Below are positions 1 through 7,636 of a DNA stretch of 27,597 nt, one piece after another. Source of the stretch: JAKORR01 sp964608495 (GTDB taxonomy: Bacteria > Armatimonadota > Zipacnadia > Zipacnadales > FEN-943); the NCBI GenBank assembly GCA_964608495.1, contig CAZSOQ010000045.1:1-27597 (forward strand), given 5' to 3'. Under the pieces are notes generated by a model, which was not told the origin of the DNA, ran no database searches, and worked only from the letters and a program-made list of their open reading frames with translations. How positions within the stretch are numbered: the stretch's first letter is position 1; every line of letters begins with the position of its first letter. A program made the position numbers and the translations under genes.

Positions 1-1
1 T

Positions 2-757
2 CACCGCGCCATGGATTCGGCGGGAGCGATCCTGGGCACGCTGCTCGCGCTGTGGCTCTTCGGCGCCACCGGGAGCTATCGCACGACCTTCGCGTGGGCG
101 GCGCTGGCGGGCGTAGGGGCGGTGGTCGTGCTGATCGCCGTGGTCCGCGAGCCCCCACAGCCGCGGGCGGCGGCCGCCAAGAAGGTGTCCCTGCGCGGCC
201 TGCCGGCACGGTTCTGGTGGTTCGTGGCCGGCTACGGCGTGTTCTCCGCGGGGAATGTGACCTACGCCTTCTTCCTTCTGCGCACGAAGGAGCTGGGCGT
301 GCCCGAGGCGTGGGTGCCTGCCGTCTACCTGCTACACAACATCGTGTACACGCTGGCCGGGCTGCCGGCGGGCATGGCCTCGGACGCCCTGGGGGCTAGG
401 CGGGCGACCTTCCTGACGATGCTCCTGCACGCGGCCGTGTGTTTGGGCCTGGCGGCGACGGGGTTGGCATGGCTCGCGGTGGCGCTGACGGCCGTCTACG
501 GCATCGTCCTGGCCGGCGACGGGTCGGCGGTACGGGCGCTGGTCGCCGAGCTCCTGCCCGGGGAGCTGCGGGCGTCGGGCATGGCCGCCTACCGAGCCGT
601 CGGCGGGCTCGCGATGCTGCCGGGAAGCTGGGTCGTGGGGTGGCTGTGGGACAAGGTGGGCGCCGAGACCGCGTGGCTGCTGGCGGCGGCGCTCGCGGCG
701 CTGGGGGCGGTCATGATCGCGACCCTTCGGGGACAGCCCCCAAGGCGGGCGGGCTAG
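2..757 (+). CDS. MFS transporter, C-terminal part (5' end outside window)
   Basis: Inner-membrane permease of the major facilitator superfamily; the substrate cannot be read. The frame is open to the left edge. The codons before the first in-window ATG (position 11) encode H-R-A, giving HRAMDSAGAILG, which matches the familiar MFS HRAxDxxGAxxGP motif, so ATG 11 is an internal Met and the N-terminal half lies outside. About 250 residues remain, with several hydrophobic segments (for example WALAGVGAVVVLIAVV, FLTMLLHAAVCLGLAATGLA, and a final helix before MIATLRG) and charged loops between them, including LPGELRASGMAAYRAVGG, a typical MFS loop. It ends at TAG 755-757 and converges on the minus-strand gene at 872-1294. 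The family call is firm and the substrate is unknown. Confidence 0.85.
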   Translation, partial: HRAMDSAGAILGTLLALWLFGATGSYRTTFAWAALAGVGAVVVLIAVVREPPQPRAAAAKKVSLRGLPARFWWFVAGYGVFSAGNVTYAFFLLRTKELGVPEAWVPAVYLLHNIVYTLAGLPAGMASDALGARRATFLTMLLHAAVCLGLAATGLAWLAVALTAVYGIVLAGDGSAVRALVAELLPGELRASGMAAYRAVGGLAMLPGSWVVGWLWDKVGAETAWLLAAALAALGAVMIATLRGQPPRRAG

Positions 758-841
758 CGCGCAACCGGACCTCATCACCCGGGGACGCACACACTGACAC
801 CCCGCGCGGCGGAACGTCGGGGCCGTCGGGCCGGTCGAGAG

Positions 842-860
842 GCCGGGCCAACTGCCCGGC
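842..860. terminator. GC-rich stem-loop between convergent genes
   Basis: A perfect 7-bp inverted repeat, GCCGGGC / GCCCGGC, flanks a CAACT loop. It lies in the 114-nt gap between the convergent MFS gene (stop at 757) and the minus-strand gene whose stop is at 872, 11 nt beyond that stop. The position fits a bidirectional terminator. No T-tract follows on either strand, so termination is inferred from location and symmetry only. Confidence 0.4.
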
Positions 861-871
861 TACCGCACGCC

Positions 872-1294
872 TCAGCCGCTGGGGCCGCAGTTGGCCGTGG
901 TTATGCGGACGGCCTTGGCCCCCGCGTCCCAGGAGACATCGCACGCAAGGGCCGCCGCCATCAGGCGGAGCGGGATGAGCAGACGTCCCTCGACCATTAT
1001 CCCCTGGTCCTTGCGGACGGGCACGCATCGCGTGTCCAGGCACACGATCGCCGTCTGGCTCGCGGCATGCCACTTGACCTCGGCGCCGACGGCCTCCGCC
1101 GCGGCGCGCAGCGGAGCGTAGGTCGTGCCGTCACGCACGCGCGCCCGGGGCTTGAACTTCCGCAGCGTCCCGTCCACATACACCGGCACGAGCATGTCCT
1201 CGGCGTAGGCGGCGGCGCAGGCAACCAGCAGCAGGGCCGCTATTCCCAGCCACACCCGACTCCCGAAGCCCCTCCGGCCATCGCGATGGGCCAT
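872..1294 (-). CDS. Small exported protein with copper amine oxidase N-terminal-like (stalk) domain
   Basis: Predicted exported protein of 140 aa. The open frame extends upstream to 1420, but I choose ATG 1294 because GGAGGT sits 9 nt before it and the product then begins with a classic signal peptide: basic MAHRDGRRGFGSR, a hydrophobic WLGIAALLLVACAA stretch, and an AYA|ED cleavage site near residue 31. The mature part has VPVYVDGTLRKFKPRARVRDGTTYAPLRAAAEAVGA and a later GRLLIPLRLMAAALACDVSWD. This is the repeated beta-alpha-beta pattern of the Cu_amine_oxidN1/stalk family (PF07833), seen in many envelope proteins without oxidase activity. Four cysteines in the mature part could form disulfides. 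It is the last gene of the minus-strand group, 98 nt after the radical SAM gene. A cell-surface role is inferred. Confidence 0.72.
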   Translation of the reverse strand: MAHRDGRRGFGSRVWLGIAALLLVACAAAYAEDMLVPVYVDGTLRKFKPRARVRDGTTYAPLRAAAEAVGAEVKWHAASQTAIVCLDTRCVPVRKDQGIMVEGRLLIPLRLMAAALACDVSWDAGAKAVRITTANCGPSG

Positions 1295-1392
1295 ACCTGA
1301 TGCACCTCCGAAGCTTGGACCCATTCTACCCCACGAGCCGCGGGCCTGCAGGTCGTCCGGGGTGCCCAGGCCCGGCGCGGCGCCCTTCCACG

Positions 1393-2400
1393 TCAGGCTC
1401 GGGAAGCCCGCCTCTGCCACTCCTGGCGCATTGAGATCACCGAGTACATGCGGTTGGACCCGGGCCGGCCCACGAGCTCAGCCCACGCGGCCACGGGCGC
1501 GCCCCCCAGCTCCTCGGCCCGCGAGACCCGGCCCGAGGCGAGCCCCTCGGCGTGCAGCTCGTCCAGGAGGGCCTGGGCCCGCGGCACGGTGTCGCGGCTC
1601 AGATTCAGGAGGGCGTCGGGGTTGCCGCGCTCCTCGCGGTCCAGGGCGAAGGCGCGCAGCATCTCGGCCATCGCGCCGTCCCGGGCAAGCTCGACCCAGC
1701 GCGCCTCCGAGCGATACTCGTCCAGCCTGGGCAGCCCGCGGACGGAGGCCGGCAGGGCCTCGAAGTCCTCCTCCGTGGGCACCCAGCGATCCAGGTGTTC
1801 CCCGCGACCCGCGGGCATCCATACGTCTACCGTGTGGCGGACGCGGCCGTCGCAGGCCTCCTCGAGGGCCTGGATGATGGGGGCCAGCTCGGAGCCATGC
1901 CCGGCGCGGAGGAAGAGCCGGGACACCACGTCCAGGCCCGCGTCGAGGGCGCGCGGTCCCACCGCAAGCTTGTCGTCCCAGGCGCCGGTCCGCCCCTCCA
2001 GAGCGTCGTGATCGTGGCCGGAGGCGTAGAAGCTGAGCTGTACCGTCTCCAGACCGGCGTCGCGGAGCCGCGGTAGCAGCTCGTGCTCGCGGGCCAGCCG
2101 CTCGGCGTTCGTCGCCAGCGTCCGCACCGTGCGCCATCCGCGCTCCACGCCCAGGGCCACGAGCTCGGCGAGCTGGGGATAGTCGGCCGGCTCGGCGCCC
2201 CACATCACGTTGAGCCGCTCGTACAGGGGCGGCACGCGCAAAGCCATGCCCTCCGCGGCGGCCACACAGCGGCGCAGGTCGTCCAGCGGCAGCGGCTCGA
2301 CGGCTTCGGGGTTGTTGGCGAAGCTGCAGTGGAAACAACGGCTGTTACAGCCACAGGCCAGGAAGCTGAGCTGGAAGTTGCGCATCAGCGGCGCGCTCAT
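1393..2400 (-). CDS. Radical SAM protein
   Basis: Radical S-adenosylmethionine enzyme of 335 aa. Near the N-terminus, residues C18-x3-C22-x2-C25 (CNSRCFHC) form the CxxxCxxC site that binds the 4Fe-4S cluster and SAM. An extra Cys at 16 precedes it. Further on, NVMWGAEPADYPQLAELV corresponds to the GE-containing strand, TLATNAERLA to the TNG-like strand, and VQLSFYASG to the next barrel strand. The C-terminal third is predicted helical, with no obvious SPASM cysteine cluster and no second Fe-S site. Start ATG 2400 is supported by GGAGG about 8 nt upstream. It lies 75 nt downstream of the dehydrogenase gene on the same strand. The substrate is unknown: it could be a peptide maturase or a small-molecule enzyme. 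Confidence 0.8.
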   Translation of the reverse strand: MSAPLMRNFQLSFLACGCNSRCFHCSFANNPEAVEPLPLDDLRRCVAAAEGMALRVPPLYERLNVMWGAEPADYPQLAELVALGVERGWRTVRTLATNAERLAREHELLPRLRDAGLETVQLSFYASGHDHDALEGRTGAWDDKLAVGPRALDAGLDVVSRLFLRAGHGSELAPIIQALEEACDGRVRHTVDVWMPAGRGEHLDRWVPTEEDFEALPASVRGLPRLDEYRSEARWVELARDGAMAEMLRAFALDREERGNPDALLNLSRDTVPRAQALLDELHAEGLASGRVSRAEELGGAPVAAWAELVGRPGSNRMYSVISMRQEWQRRASRA

Positions 2401-2475
2401 TACCAGGCCTCCGGCTCGTGGGCTGGGGCGCCCTGGTGCGGGCGCCGAAACCGTCGGACCCCTCGGGCGGGGCGG

Positions 2476-3552
2476 TCAGGCCGGCTCGGGCGTGATGTGG
2501 CCCTCGATGATCCCGATGATGTAGTCCGTGTACTCGGGCGTGCGGATGCCGCTGGAGGTGGACAGGTCCCCGAAGCGCCCGGTGGCCAGGGCCGCGCAGG
2601 TGCTCTCCTCGATCTCGCGGGCCACGGCCTCCTCGCCGAGCTGCTCCATGAGCATGCCGCCGGCCAGGATGGCGGCGATGGGGCAGATGACGGCCTTGCC
2701 GGCGTGCTTGGGCGCCGAGCCGTGGATGGGCTCGAACATGCTGACACCCTCGGGGTTGATGTTGCCGCCGGCGGCGACGCCGAGGCCGCCCTGGATCATG
2801 GCCCCCAGGTCCGTGATGATGTCCCCAAACATGTTGGTCGTGACGATCACGTCGAACCACTCCGGGTTCTTGACCATCCACATGCAGCAGGCGTCAACGA
2901 AGGCGAATTCCCGCTTGATGTCCGGATAGTCGGCGCCTACTTCCGCGAAGGTGCGGCGCCACAGGTCGTGGCCGTAGGTCAGCACATTGGCCTTGTCCAC
3001 CAGCGTGAGGGTGTGGGCCCTGGCGCGCTTGCGGGTCAGCTCGTAGGCATACCGGATGCAGCGCTCGGTGCCGCGGCGCGTGTAGATGGCGGTCTGAATG
3101 GCCACCTCGTCCGGCGTCCCCTTGCGCATCGAGCCGCCCACCCCGACGTACATGTCCTCAGTGTTCTCGCGCACGACGATGAAGTCTATGTCCTCGGGGC
3201 CCTTGCCGGCCAGGGGGCACGACACGCCCGGGTACAGCTTCACCGGGCGCAGGTTTATGTACTGGTCGAACTCGAACCGCAGTCGCAGGAGGATGCCGTG
3301 CTCGAGCACGCCCGGCGCCACGTCCGGATGGCCCACGGCCCCCAGGTAGATGGCGTCCATCCGCGACAGCTCCTCCAGCTCGGAGGCCGTGACCAGGTCC
3401 CCCGTGCGCAGGTACCGCTCGCCGCCGATCTCGTAGGGCACGGCCTCGTACCGCACCCCGTGCTTGGCGCAGGCGACCTCCAGGACGCGCAGGCCCTCGC
3501 GGATGATCTCGGGACCCACACCGTCGCAGGGGAGCACGGCTATCCTGTGCAT
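2476..3552 (-). CDS. Isocitrate/isopropylmalate dehydrogenase family, tartrate/D-malate dehydrogenase-like
   Basis: Cytoplasmic NAD(P)-dependent beta-decarboxylating dehydrogenase of 358 aa, full length for the family. The catalytic set is visible: R92 and R102 (LRFEFDQYINLRP), R128 and Y135 (RENTEDMY), K187 (LVDKANVL), D220, D244 and D248 (TTNMFGDIITDLGA). The nucleotide-binding loop is EPIHGSAPKHAGK. Spacing agrees with LeuB-type enzymes. The substrate loop GILLRLRFEFDQYINLRPVKL and the RENTEDMYVGVGG strand look more like TtuC/DmlA (tartrate, D-malate) enzymes than biosynthetic LeuB, and no leuA/leuC/leuD neighbours are present. I therefore favour oxidative decarboxylation of a 2-hydroxyacid such as D-malate or tartrate over leucine synthesis. 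Homoisocitrate remains possible. It is the first gene of a minus-strand operon. Confidence 0.85.
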   Translation of the reverse strand: MHRIAVLPCDGVGPEIIREGLRVLEVACAKHGVRYEAVPYEIGGERYLRTGDLVTASELEELSRMDAIYLGAVGHPDVAPGVLEHGILLRLRFEFDQYINLRPVKLYPGVSCPLAGKGPEDIDFIVVRENTEDMYVGVGGSMRKGTPDEVAIQTAIYTRRGTERCIRYAYELTRKRARAHTLTLVDKANVLTYGHDLWRRTFAEVGADYPDIKREFAFVDACCMWMVKNPEWFDVIVTTNMFGDIITDLGAMIQGGLGVAAGGNINPEGVSMFEPIHGSAPKHAGKAVICPIAAILAGGMLMEQLGEEAVAREIEESTCAALATGRFGDLSTSSGIRTPEYTDYIIGIIEGHITPEPA

Positions 3553-3617
3553 CGTCTCTACCTATCCTTTCGCCCATGCGCTAAAATGGCCCGGATCGGG
3601 CGCGCGGGGCGGACAGG

Positions 3618-3623
3618 ATTATA
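3618..3623 (-). promoter_or_regulatory. Putative -10 box (TATAAT) for the minus-strand operon
   Basis: On the minus strand the intergenic region reads TATAAT, a perfect sigma-70 -10 hexamer in an otherwise very GC-rich region, 65 nt before the dehydrogenase start codon at 3552. The -35 position, about 17-18 nt upstream, reads TTCCGC or TTTCCG, a weak match to TTGACA. A short leader of about 55-60 nt is implied. The region is a 125-nt divergent spacer, so it may also hold the promoter for the plus-strand epimerase gene. Confidence 0.4.
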
Positions 3624-3677
3624 TCAGGCTTGGGTGCGGCGCGGAAATCCTAGACATGGACCACGGAGGTCGCAGAC

Positions 3678-4484
3678 ATGAAGTTCTCCATTCGCGAGTC
3701 GATGGCTCCCGGCAGGACTATCACGGAGAAGTTCGAGAACCTGGCCCAGATGGGCTTCTCGGGCATCGAGATCGTCGGCAGCTCCACTCCCGACGGGCTC
3801 GAGGAGATCCTCGATGCCTCCAAGGCCACGGGCATCGTGCCGAACATCTTCTCCGTCGGTAGCGGCGCGATCCTCGACGCCCGGCGCGAGGAGCGGCAGG
3901 TAGCGATTGACAACCTCAAGACGTCCCTGGCCATGTGCGGCCAGGCCGGGGGCGTGGGCGTGATCGTCCCGCCGCTGATCCACGTCAAGATGCAGGGCAG
4001 GCCGAGGATCCCGGACCTGTCGCCTCTGGCGGGCACGAGCAAGCTCGAGTTCGACCTGCTCGCGGCCATCATGCGCCAGGACATCGTCCCCCACTGCGAG
4101 AAGGTAGGTGCCTGCATGGTCATCGAGCCGTTGAATCGCTACGAGCAGTGGTGGCCCTGCACGCTCGCGCAGGGCGTGGAGTTCTGCGAGGCCGTGGGCT
4201 CCGAGTATGTCGTCATCATGGCGGACTTCTTCCACATGAACATCGAGGACGCGGACTTCGCCGCGAGCATCCGCGCGGCCGGCAAGTGGATCCGCAACGT
4301 CCACCTGGCCGACAGCCAGCGCCTGCTGCCCGGCTACGGGCACACCGCCTTCGGCGAGCCCCTGAGGGCGCTGCAGGAGATCGGCTACGACGACTACCTG
4401 GGCTTCGAGTGTGGCATCCCCGGCGATCCCTTCGTCGAGCTGCCCAAGTCCATGGACTACCTGCGCGCCCAGCTCGAAGGCTAG
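3678..4484 (+). CDS. Sugar isomerase/epimerase TIM barrel, D-tagatose 3-epimerase type
   Basis: Cytoplasmic 268-aa protein of the xylose-isomerase-like TIM barrel superfamily (PF01261). Four candidate metal ligands are placed as in D-tagatose/D-psicose 3-epimerases: E150 (VIEPLNRYE), D183 (ADFFHMNIED), H209 (RNVHLADSQRLLPGYGH) and E244 (GFECG). The 33/26/35 spacing matches the E152/D185/H211/E246 set I recall for the Pseudomonas cichorii enzyme. The probable reaction is C3 epimerisation or isomerisation of a ketose using a divalent metal. Start ATG 3678 has GGAGGT 7 nt upstream. It is divergent from the dehydrogenase operon and is followed by a strong stem-loop. The exact sugar is not readable. 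Hydroxypyruvate isomerase or keto-glycoside-processing relatives are alternatives. Confidence 0.82.
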   Translation: MKFSIRESMAPGRTITEKFENLAQMGFSGIEIVGSSTPDGLEEILDASKATGIVPNIFSVGSGAILDARREERQVAIDNLKTSLAMCGQAGGVGVIVPPLIHVKMQGRPRIPDLSPLAGTSKLEFDLLAAIMRQDIVPHCEKVGACMVIEPLNRYEQWWPCTLAQGVEFCEAVGSEYVVIMADFFHMNIEDADFAASIRAAGKWIRNVHLADSQRLLPGYGHTAFGEPLRALQEIGYDDYLGFECGIPGDPFVELPKSMDYLRAQLEG

Positions 4485-4510
4485 GGCGCGGCCGGCTCTG
4501 GCGGGATCGT

Positions 4511-4560
4511 GCGGGCCGAAGGGGCGGGCGCTCTGCCGGTGCCCGTTCCTTCGCCCCCGC
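4511..4560 (+). terminator. Strong two-part stem-loop after the epimerase gene
   Basis: Starting 27 nt after the epimerase stop codon, a 13-bp stem pairs 4517-4529 with 4541-4553, including two G-U pairs in RNA, around an 11-nt loop. An outer 5-bp stem, GCGGG / CCCGC, closes it across a 1x2 internal loop. No T-tract follows. It is probably a terminator or mRNA 3' stabiliser. It also argues that the next gene starts downstream at 4635 rather than within this structure. Confidence 0.5.
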
Positions 4561-4634
4561 ACGTGGCAGTACGTCGCGGCCCGGGGGGCTGCGGGCCTGG
4601 GGGGCAACGACACTCGTCGGGAGGGGAGTTCCTC

Positions 4635-6485
4635 GTGAGCGCGGCCGACCCACCTGCCGCTAGCCGCCGCCGAGGGATGGCGGGCCTCGCCGTGCTACTG
4701 GCCTGCGCTCTGGCCCTGCGGGTAGTCGGCGCGTGGACGGACTATCCCTACTGCTGGTACCCCGACCGCGATGTGGTCATCCACGCCCGCAATTGCATCA
4801 ACCCCAGGGCCCCACGCCTCAATCCCGGCGAGTTCATTTACCCCACGGGGTACATCTACCTCAACGCCCTGGTCTACGCCGTCACGGGCGCGGCGGCCGT
4901 GGCGACCGGCGCCGTGGACGGGCTGAAGGGCCTCGCCGAGCTGTACTACAGCCGCCCCGGCTTCCTGGCGGCCGTGACCCGGGTGCTCGGCAGCCTGCTG
5001 TCCTGCCTGGCGATCGTGCTGGTGTGGCGCCTGGGGCGCAGGCTGGGCGGGCCCCTGGCCGGCTGGCTCGCGGCGGCGGCACTGGCCTTCGCGGGGCTGG
5101 ATGTGGTCTGCTGTCACTACCCCACGACCGATGCGCCGGCCGCGCTGGTGCTTCTGGCGGGCTCGGTCTGGGCGCTGGGGTTATATGCCGGGACGCCCAC
5201 CAGGCGCCACTACCTCGTCGGCGGGCTGGTAGCCGGCGCGGCGGCGGCGGTGAAGTATCCCGCGGGCGCGACGCTGGTGGGCATGGTCCTGGCGCTCCTG
5301 CTCGCGCCGCGACCGTCGGCGGACCCGCCGGACGATGCGCGGGAGGGCTCGCCCAGCCCGGCCCGGCACAGGCCCGCTGTCAGCCGCGCGGCGGCAGTGG
5401 CGCTGCTGGTGGCGGGGGCGGCGGCCGGGTTCCTGCTGCTTTGCCCGTGGGCGCTGCTGGACTGGGCCACCTTCGCCTCGGACCTGCTCTACCAGTCGGT
5501 CTACAACCGCACCGGGCCGGAGGCGGCGTGGCAGGTCCATCGGTTCTTCTTCGGGATGACCCCCGTGGCGGGCATGGGATGGCCGCTCAACCTGCTGGCC
5601 CTCGGCGGCCTGGGCTGGCTCGCCCTGCGGCGCGGCCGCGAGGCGGCCGTGGTCCTCAGCGGCCCCGCGCTGGTGTACCTGTCCTTCGCCACGACCACGC
5701 GCTTCCTGCCTCGCTGGTACGAGATGCTGATGCCCTTCGTCGCGCTGGGGGTGGGCCTGGCGCTGGCGCGGCTGGCCGAGGCGGCCCTCCGGCCCGGGCG
5801 GACGGCGTCTCTGGTGGCGGGCCTGGCGCTGGCAGCGATGCTGGCGAGGCCCGTGGCCCACGAGGTCCGGTACGACCGGCTGCTCCTGCGCCCCGGCAGT
5901 CGCGCCGCCGTGACCGAGTGGGTGCGCGACAGGGTGCCCGAGGGCGGCAAGGTGGCGCTGACCCAGTGGCTCTGGGCCGGGCCGGACCTGCCCGAGCAGC
6001 GCTATGCGCTCGAGTGGGTCCTGCCGGGGTCGCCGGAGCGATTGCAGGCGGGCCTCAAGCTGAGGGCGATCCTGGACGGCCCCTGGGGTCGGCGGCTCGC
6101 GCGCTGCTGCCCCGGCACCTACTTGAGGCTGCGCCAGAGGCAGGCGGAATGGCTGGCCCCCGGTGAGAGCCTCGCGGATCTGGTGCCGCCCTTGCCGGCG
6201 GACGCCGAGTGGGTCATCGTGAACCTGTGCTACCAGCAGACCGCGGCGGCCGGCGCGCCCAGGGACTTCCAGCCCTTGCTCCGGCGGCACCAGCAGGAGC
6301 TGCGGTCGTTACTGAGCCGCGACTACGAGCCGGTCTTCCGCGCCGGCACGGCGGCGGACGAGCACCCGTGGGGACTGTGGCCCTACGGCAGCCCGGAGGT
6401 CGTCGTCTACCACCGGCGGGCCGCGGCTGCGGCCGGTGCGAAGGTACCGCAGGCGATGGCGGGAAGTTCAGCGCAACGCCGGTAG
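4635..6485 (+). CDS. PMT/ArnT-type (GT39-like) membrane glycosyltransferase
   Basis: Polytopic membrane protein of 616 aa from the GTG start at 4635, chosen because GGGAGGGGAG lies just upstream. The frame also has an ATG at 4509, but that would place coding sequence across a stem-loop. The first membrane segment (MAGLAVLLACALALRVVG) is followed by an extracytoplasmic loop, WYPDRDVVIHARN, with the acidic residues expected of the catalytic loop in the PMT_2/GT39 family. GEFIYPTGYIYLNALVYA follows, another family hallmark. About ten further hydrophobic helices follow to near residue 410, then a soluble C-terminal domain of about 200 aa. Such enzymes transfer a sugar from a polyprenyl-phosphate donor to a lipid or protein outside the membrane; donor and acceptor are unknown here. 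The gene ends 13 nt before the next start, so the two are probably cotranscribed. Confidence 0.8.
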   Translation: MSAADPPAASRRRGMAGLAVLLACALALRVVGAWTDYPYCWYPDRDVVIHARNCINPRAPRLNPGEFIYPTGYIYLNALVYAVTGAAAVATGAVDGLKGLAELYYSRPGFLAAVTRVLGSLLSCLAIVLVWRLGRRLGGPLAGWLAAAALAFAGLDVVCCHYPTTDAPAALVLLAGSVWALGLYAGTPTRRHYLVGGLVAGAAAAVKYPAGATLVGMVLALLLAPRPSADPPDDAREGSPSPARHRPAVSRAAAVALLVAGAAAGFLLLCPWALLDWATFASDLLYQSVYNRTGPEAAWQVHRFFFGMTPVAGMGWPLNLLALGGLGWLALRRGREAAVVLSGPALVYLSFATTTRFLPRWYEMLMPFVALGVGLALARLAEAALRPGRTASLVAGLALAAMLARPVAHEVRYDRLLLRPGSRAAVTEWVRDRVPEGGKVALTQWLWAGPDLPEQRYALEWVLPGSPERLQAGLKLRAILDGPWGRRLARCCPGTYLRLRQRQAEWLAPGESLADLVPPLPADAEWVIVNLCYQQTAAAGAPRDFQPLLRRHQQELRSLLSRDYEPVFRAGTAADEHPWGLWPYGSPEVVVYHRRAAAAAGAKVPQAMAGSSAQRR

Positions 6486-6498
6486 GGAGGTGTGGGCC

Positions 6499-7545
6499 AT
6501 GGCTGAGACCATGAAGGCCGCGGTGCTACATGCCATCGAGGACATGAGGATAGACGAGGTGCCCAAGCCGCAGATAACGGCGCCGGACGAGGTGCTGCTG
6601 CGGATCACGTCAGTCGGTATCTGCGGCTCCGATATCCACTTCCTCAAGCACGGGCGGATCGGGAACATCATCCTCGAGAAGCCCACGATCATGGGCCACG
6701 AGAGCGCGGGCGAGGTGGTGGAGGTCGGCTCGGCCGTGACGACGCTGAAGCCGGGCGACCTGGTGGCCATCGAGCCGGGCAAGACCTGCCGCCGGTGCGA
6801 GTTCTGCAAGTCCGGGCACTACAACCTGTGCCGTGACGTGGTGTTCCTGGCCGCCCCGCCGGTGGACGGCGCCTTCTGCGAATACCTCGTCTGGCCCGAG
6901 GACTTCGTGTTCAAGATGCCCGAAGGGATGACGGCCGACGAGGGCGGCATGATGGAGCCGCTCTCCGTGGGGCTGCACGCGGTGCGGCTGGCGGGCGTGC
7001 GCGGCGGAGACAGCGTGGCCGTGCTGGGCGCCGGGCCCATCGGCCTTACGGCCATGATGTCCGCCCGCGCCCACGGGGCGACGACCGTGATCGTGACCGA
7101 CCTCGTCCAGCCGCGGCTGGACAACGCCAGGCGCATGGGCGCGACGCACGTGGTGAACGTGGGCGAGTGCGACCCCGTCGAGGCGATCCTGGACCTGACG
7201 GCCGGTCGCGGCGTGGACGCGGCCCTGGACTGCGTGGGCTCGGAGCTCACCATCCAGCAGGCTCTGCGCGTGGCCTGCAACCGCGGCGCCGTGCAGCTCG
7301 TGGGCAACCCCCAGGAGCTCATGCCCCAGTTCCCCGTCTTCGAGATCATCAACCGCGAGCTGACCGTGCGCGGCACCTTCCGGTATGTCAACTGCTACCC
7401 ACCAGCCATCGCCCTGGCGGCGGCGGGAGCGGTGGACGTCAAGTCCATGGTCACCCACCACTTCCCCCTCGACGAGACCGTCGAGGCGATGAGGTGGGTG
7501 GACGCCAACAAGGACAAGGTCATCAAGGCCGTCATTCATCCCTGA
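6499..7545 (+). CDS. Zinc-dependent MDR alcohol dehydrogenase, sorbitol/L-threonine dehydrogenase-like
   Basis: Cytoplasmic NAD(P)-dependent polyol or alcohol dehydrogenase of 348 aa. ATG 6499 is chosen over the in-frame ATG at 6436 because it has GGGAGG 8 nt upstream, avoids overlap with the glycosyltransferase and gives the normal family length. Catalytic zinc ligands: C42 (GICGSDIHF), H67 and E68 (MGHES). Structural zinc: C97, C100, C103, C111 (CRRCEFCKSGHYNLC). The Rossmann fold carries VLGAGPIGL near residues 175-183, followed by the acidic strand end VIVTDL, which favours NAD. MEPLSVGLHAV and the overall sequence are closest to sorbitol/xylitol dehydrogenases. Next to a ketose epimerase it probably interconverts a polyol and a ketose. 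Confidence 0.87.
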   Translation: MAETMKAAVLHAIEDMRIDEVPKPQITAPDEVLLRITSVGICGSDIHFLKHGRIGNIILEKPTIMGHESAGEVVEVGSAVTTLKPGDLVAIEPGKTCRRCEFCKSGHYNLCRDVVFLAAPPVDGAFCEYLVWPEDFVFKMPEGMTADEGGMMEPLSVGLHAVRLAGVRGGDSVAVLGAGPIGLTAMMSARAHGATTVIVTDLVQPRLDNARRMGATHVVNVGECDPVEAILDLTAGRGVDAALDCVGSELTIQQALRVACNRGAVQLVGNPQELMPQFPVFEIINRELTVRGTFRYVNCYPPAIALAAAGAVDVKSMVTHHFPLDETVEAMRWVDANKDKVIKAVIHP

Positions 7546-7636
7546 GGCCGGCGGCTCGTGGTATGGCGTGGCCGTTGTCTGGATCAGGTTGCCGCGTCCG
7601 GTCTTACCGCACGTCCAGCCAAGGGAGGAACCCAAG

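Noticed and set aside
2083..3681. 532-codon plus-strand open frame opposite the dehydrogenase gene
   Set aside because: It lies antisense to a protein with all catalytic residues of the IPMDH family. Its composition (His, Gly, Ala and Val rich, low complexity) is typical of antisense frames in GC-rich DNA.
4509..4634. Upstream ATG start for the glycosyltransferase
   Set aside because: The extension crosses a strong stem-loop, has no ribosome binding site and encodes Gly/Pro-rich sequence. GTG 4635 has a good site and sits just before the first membrane helix.
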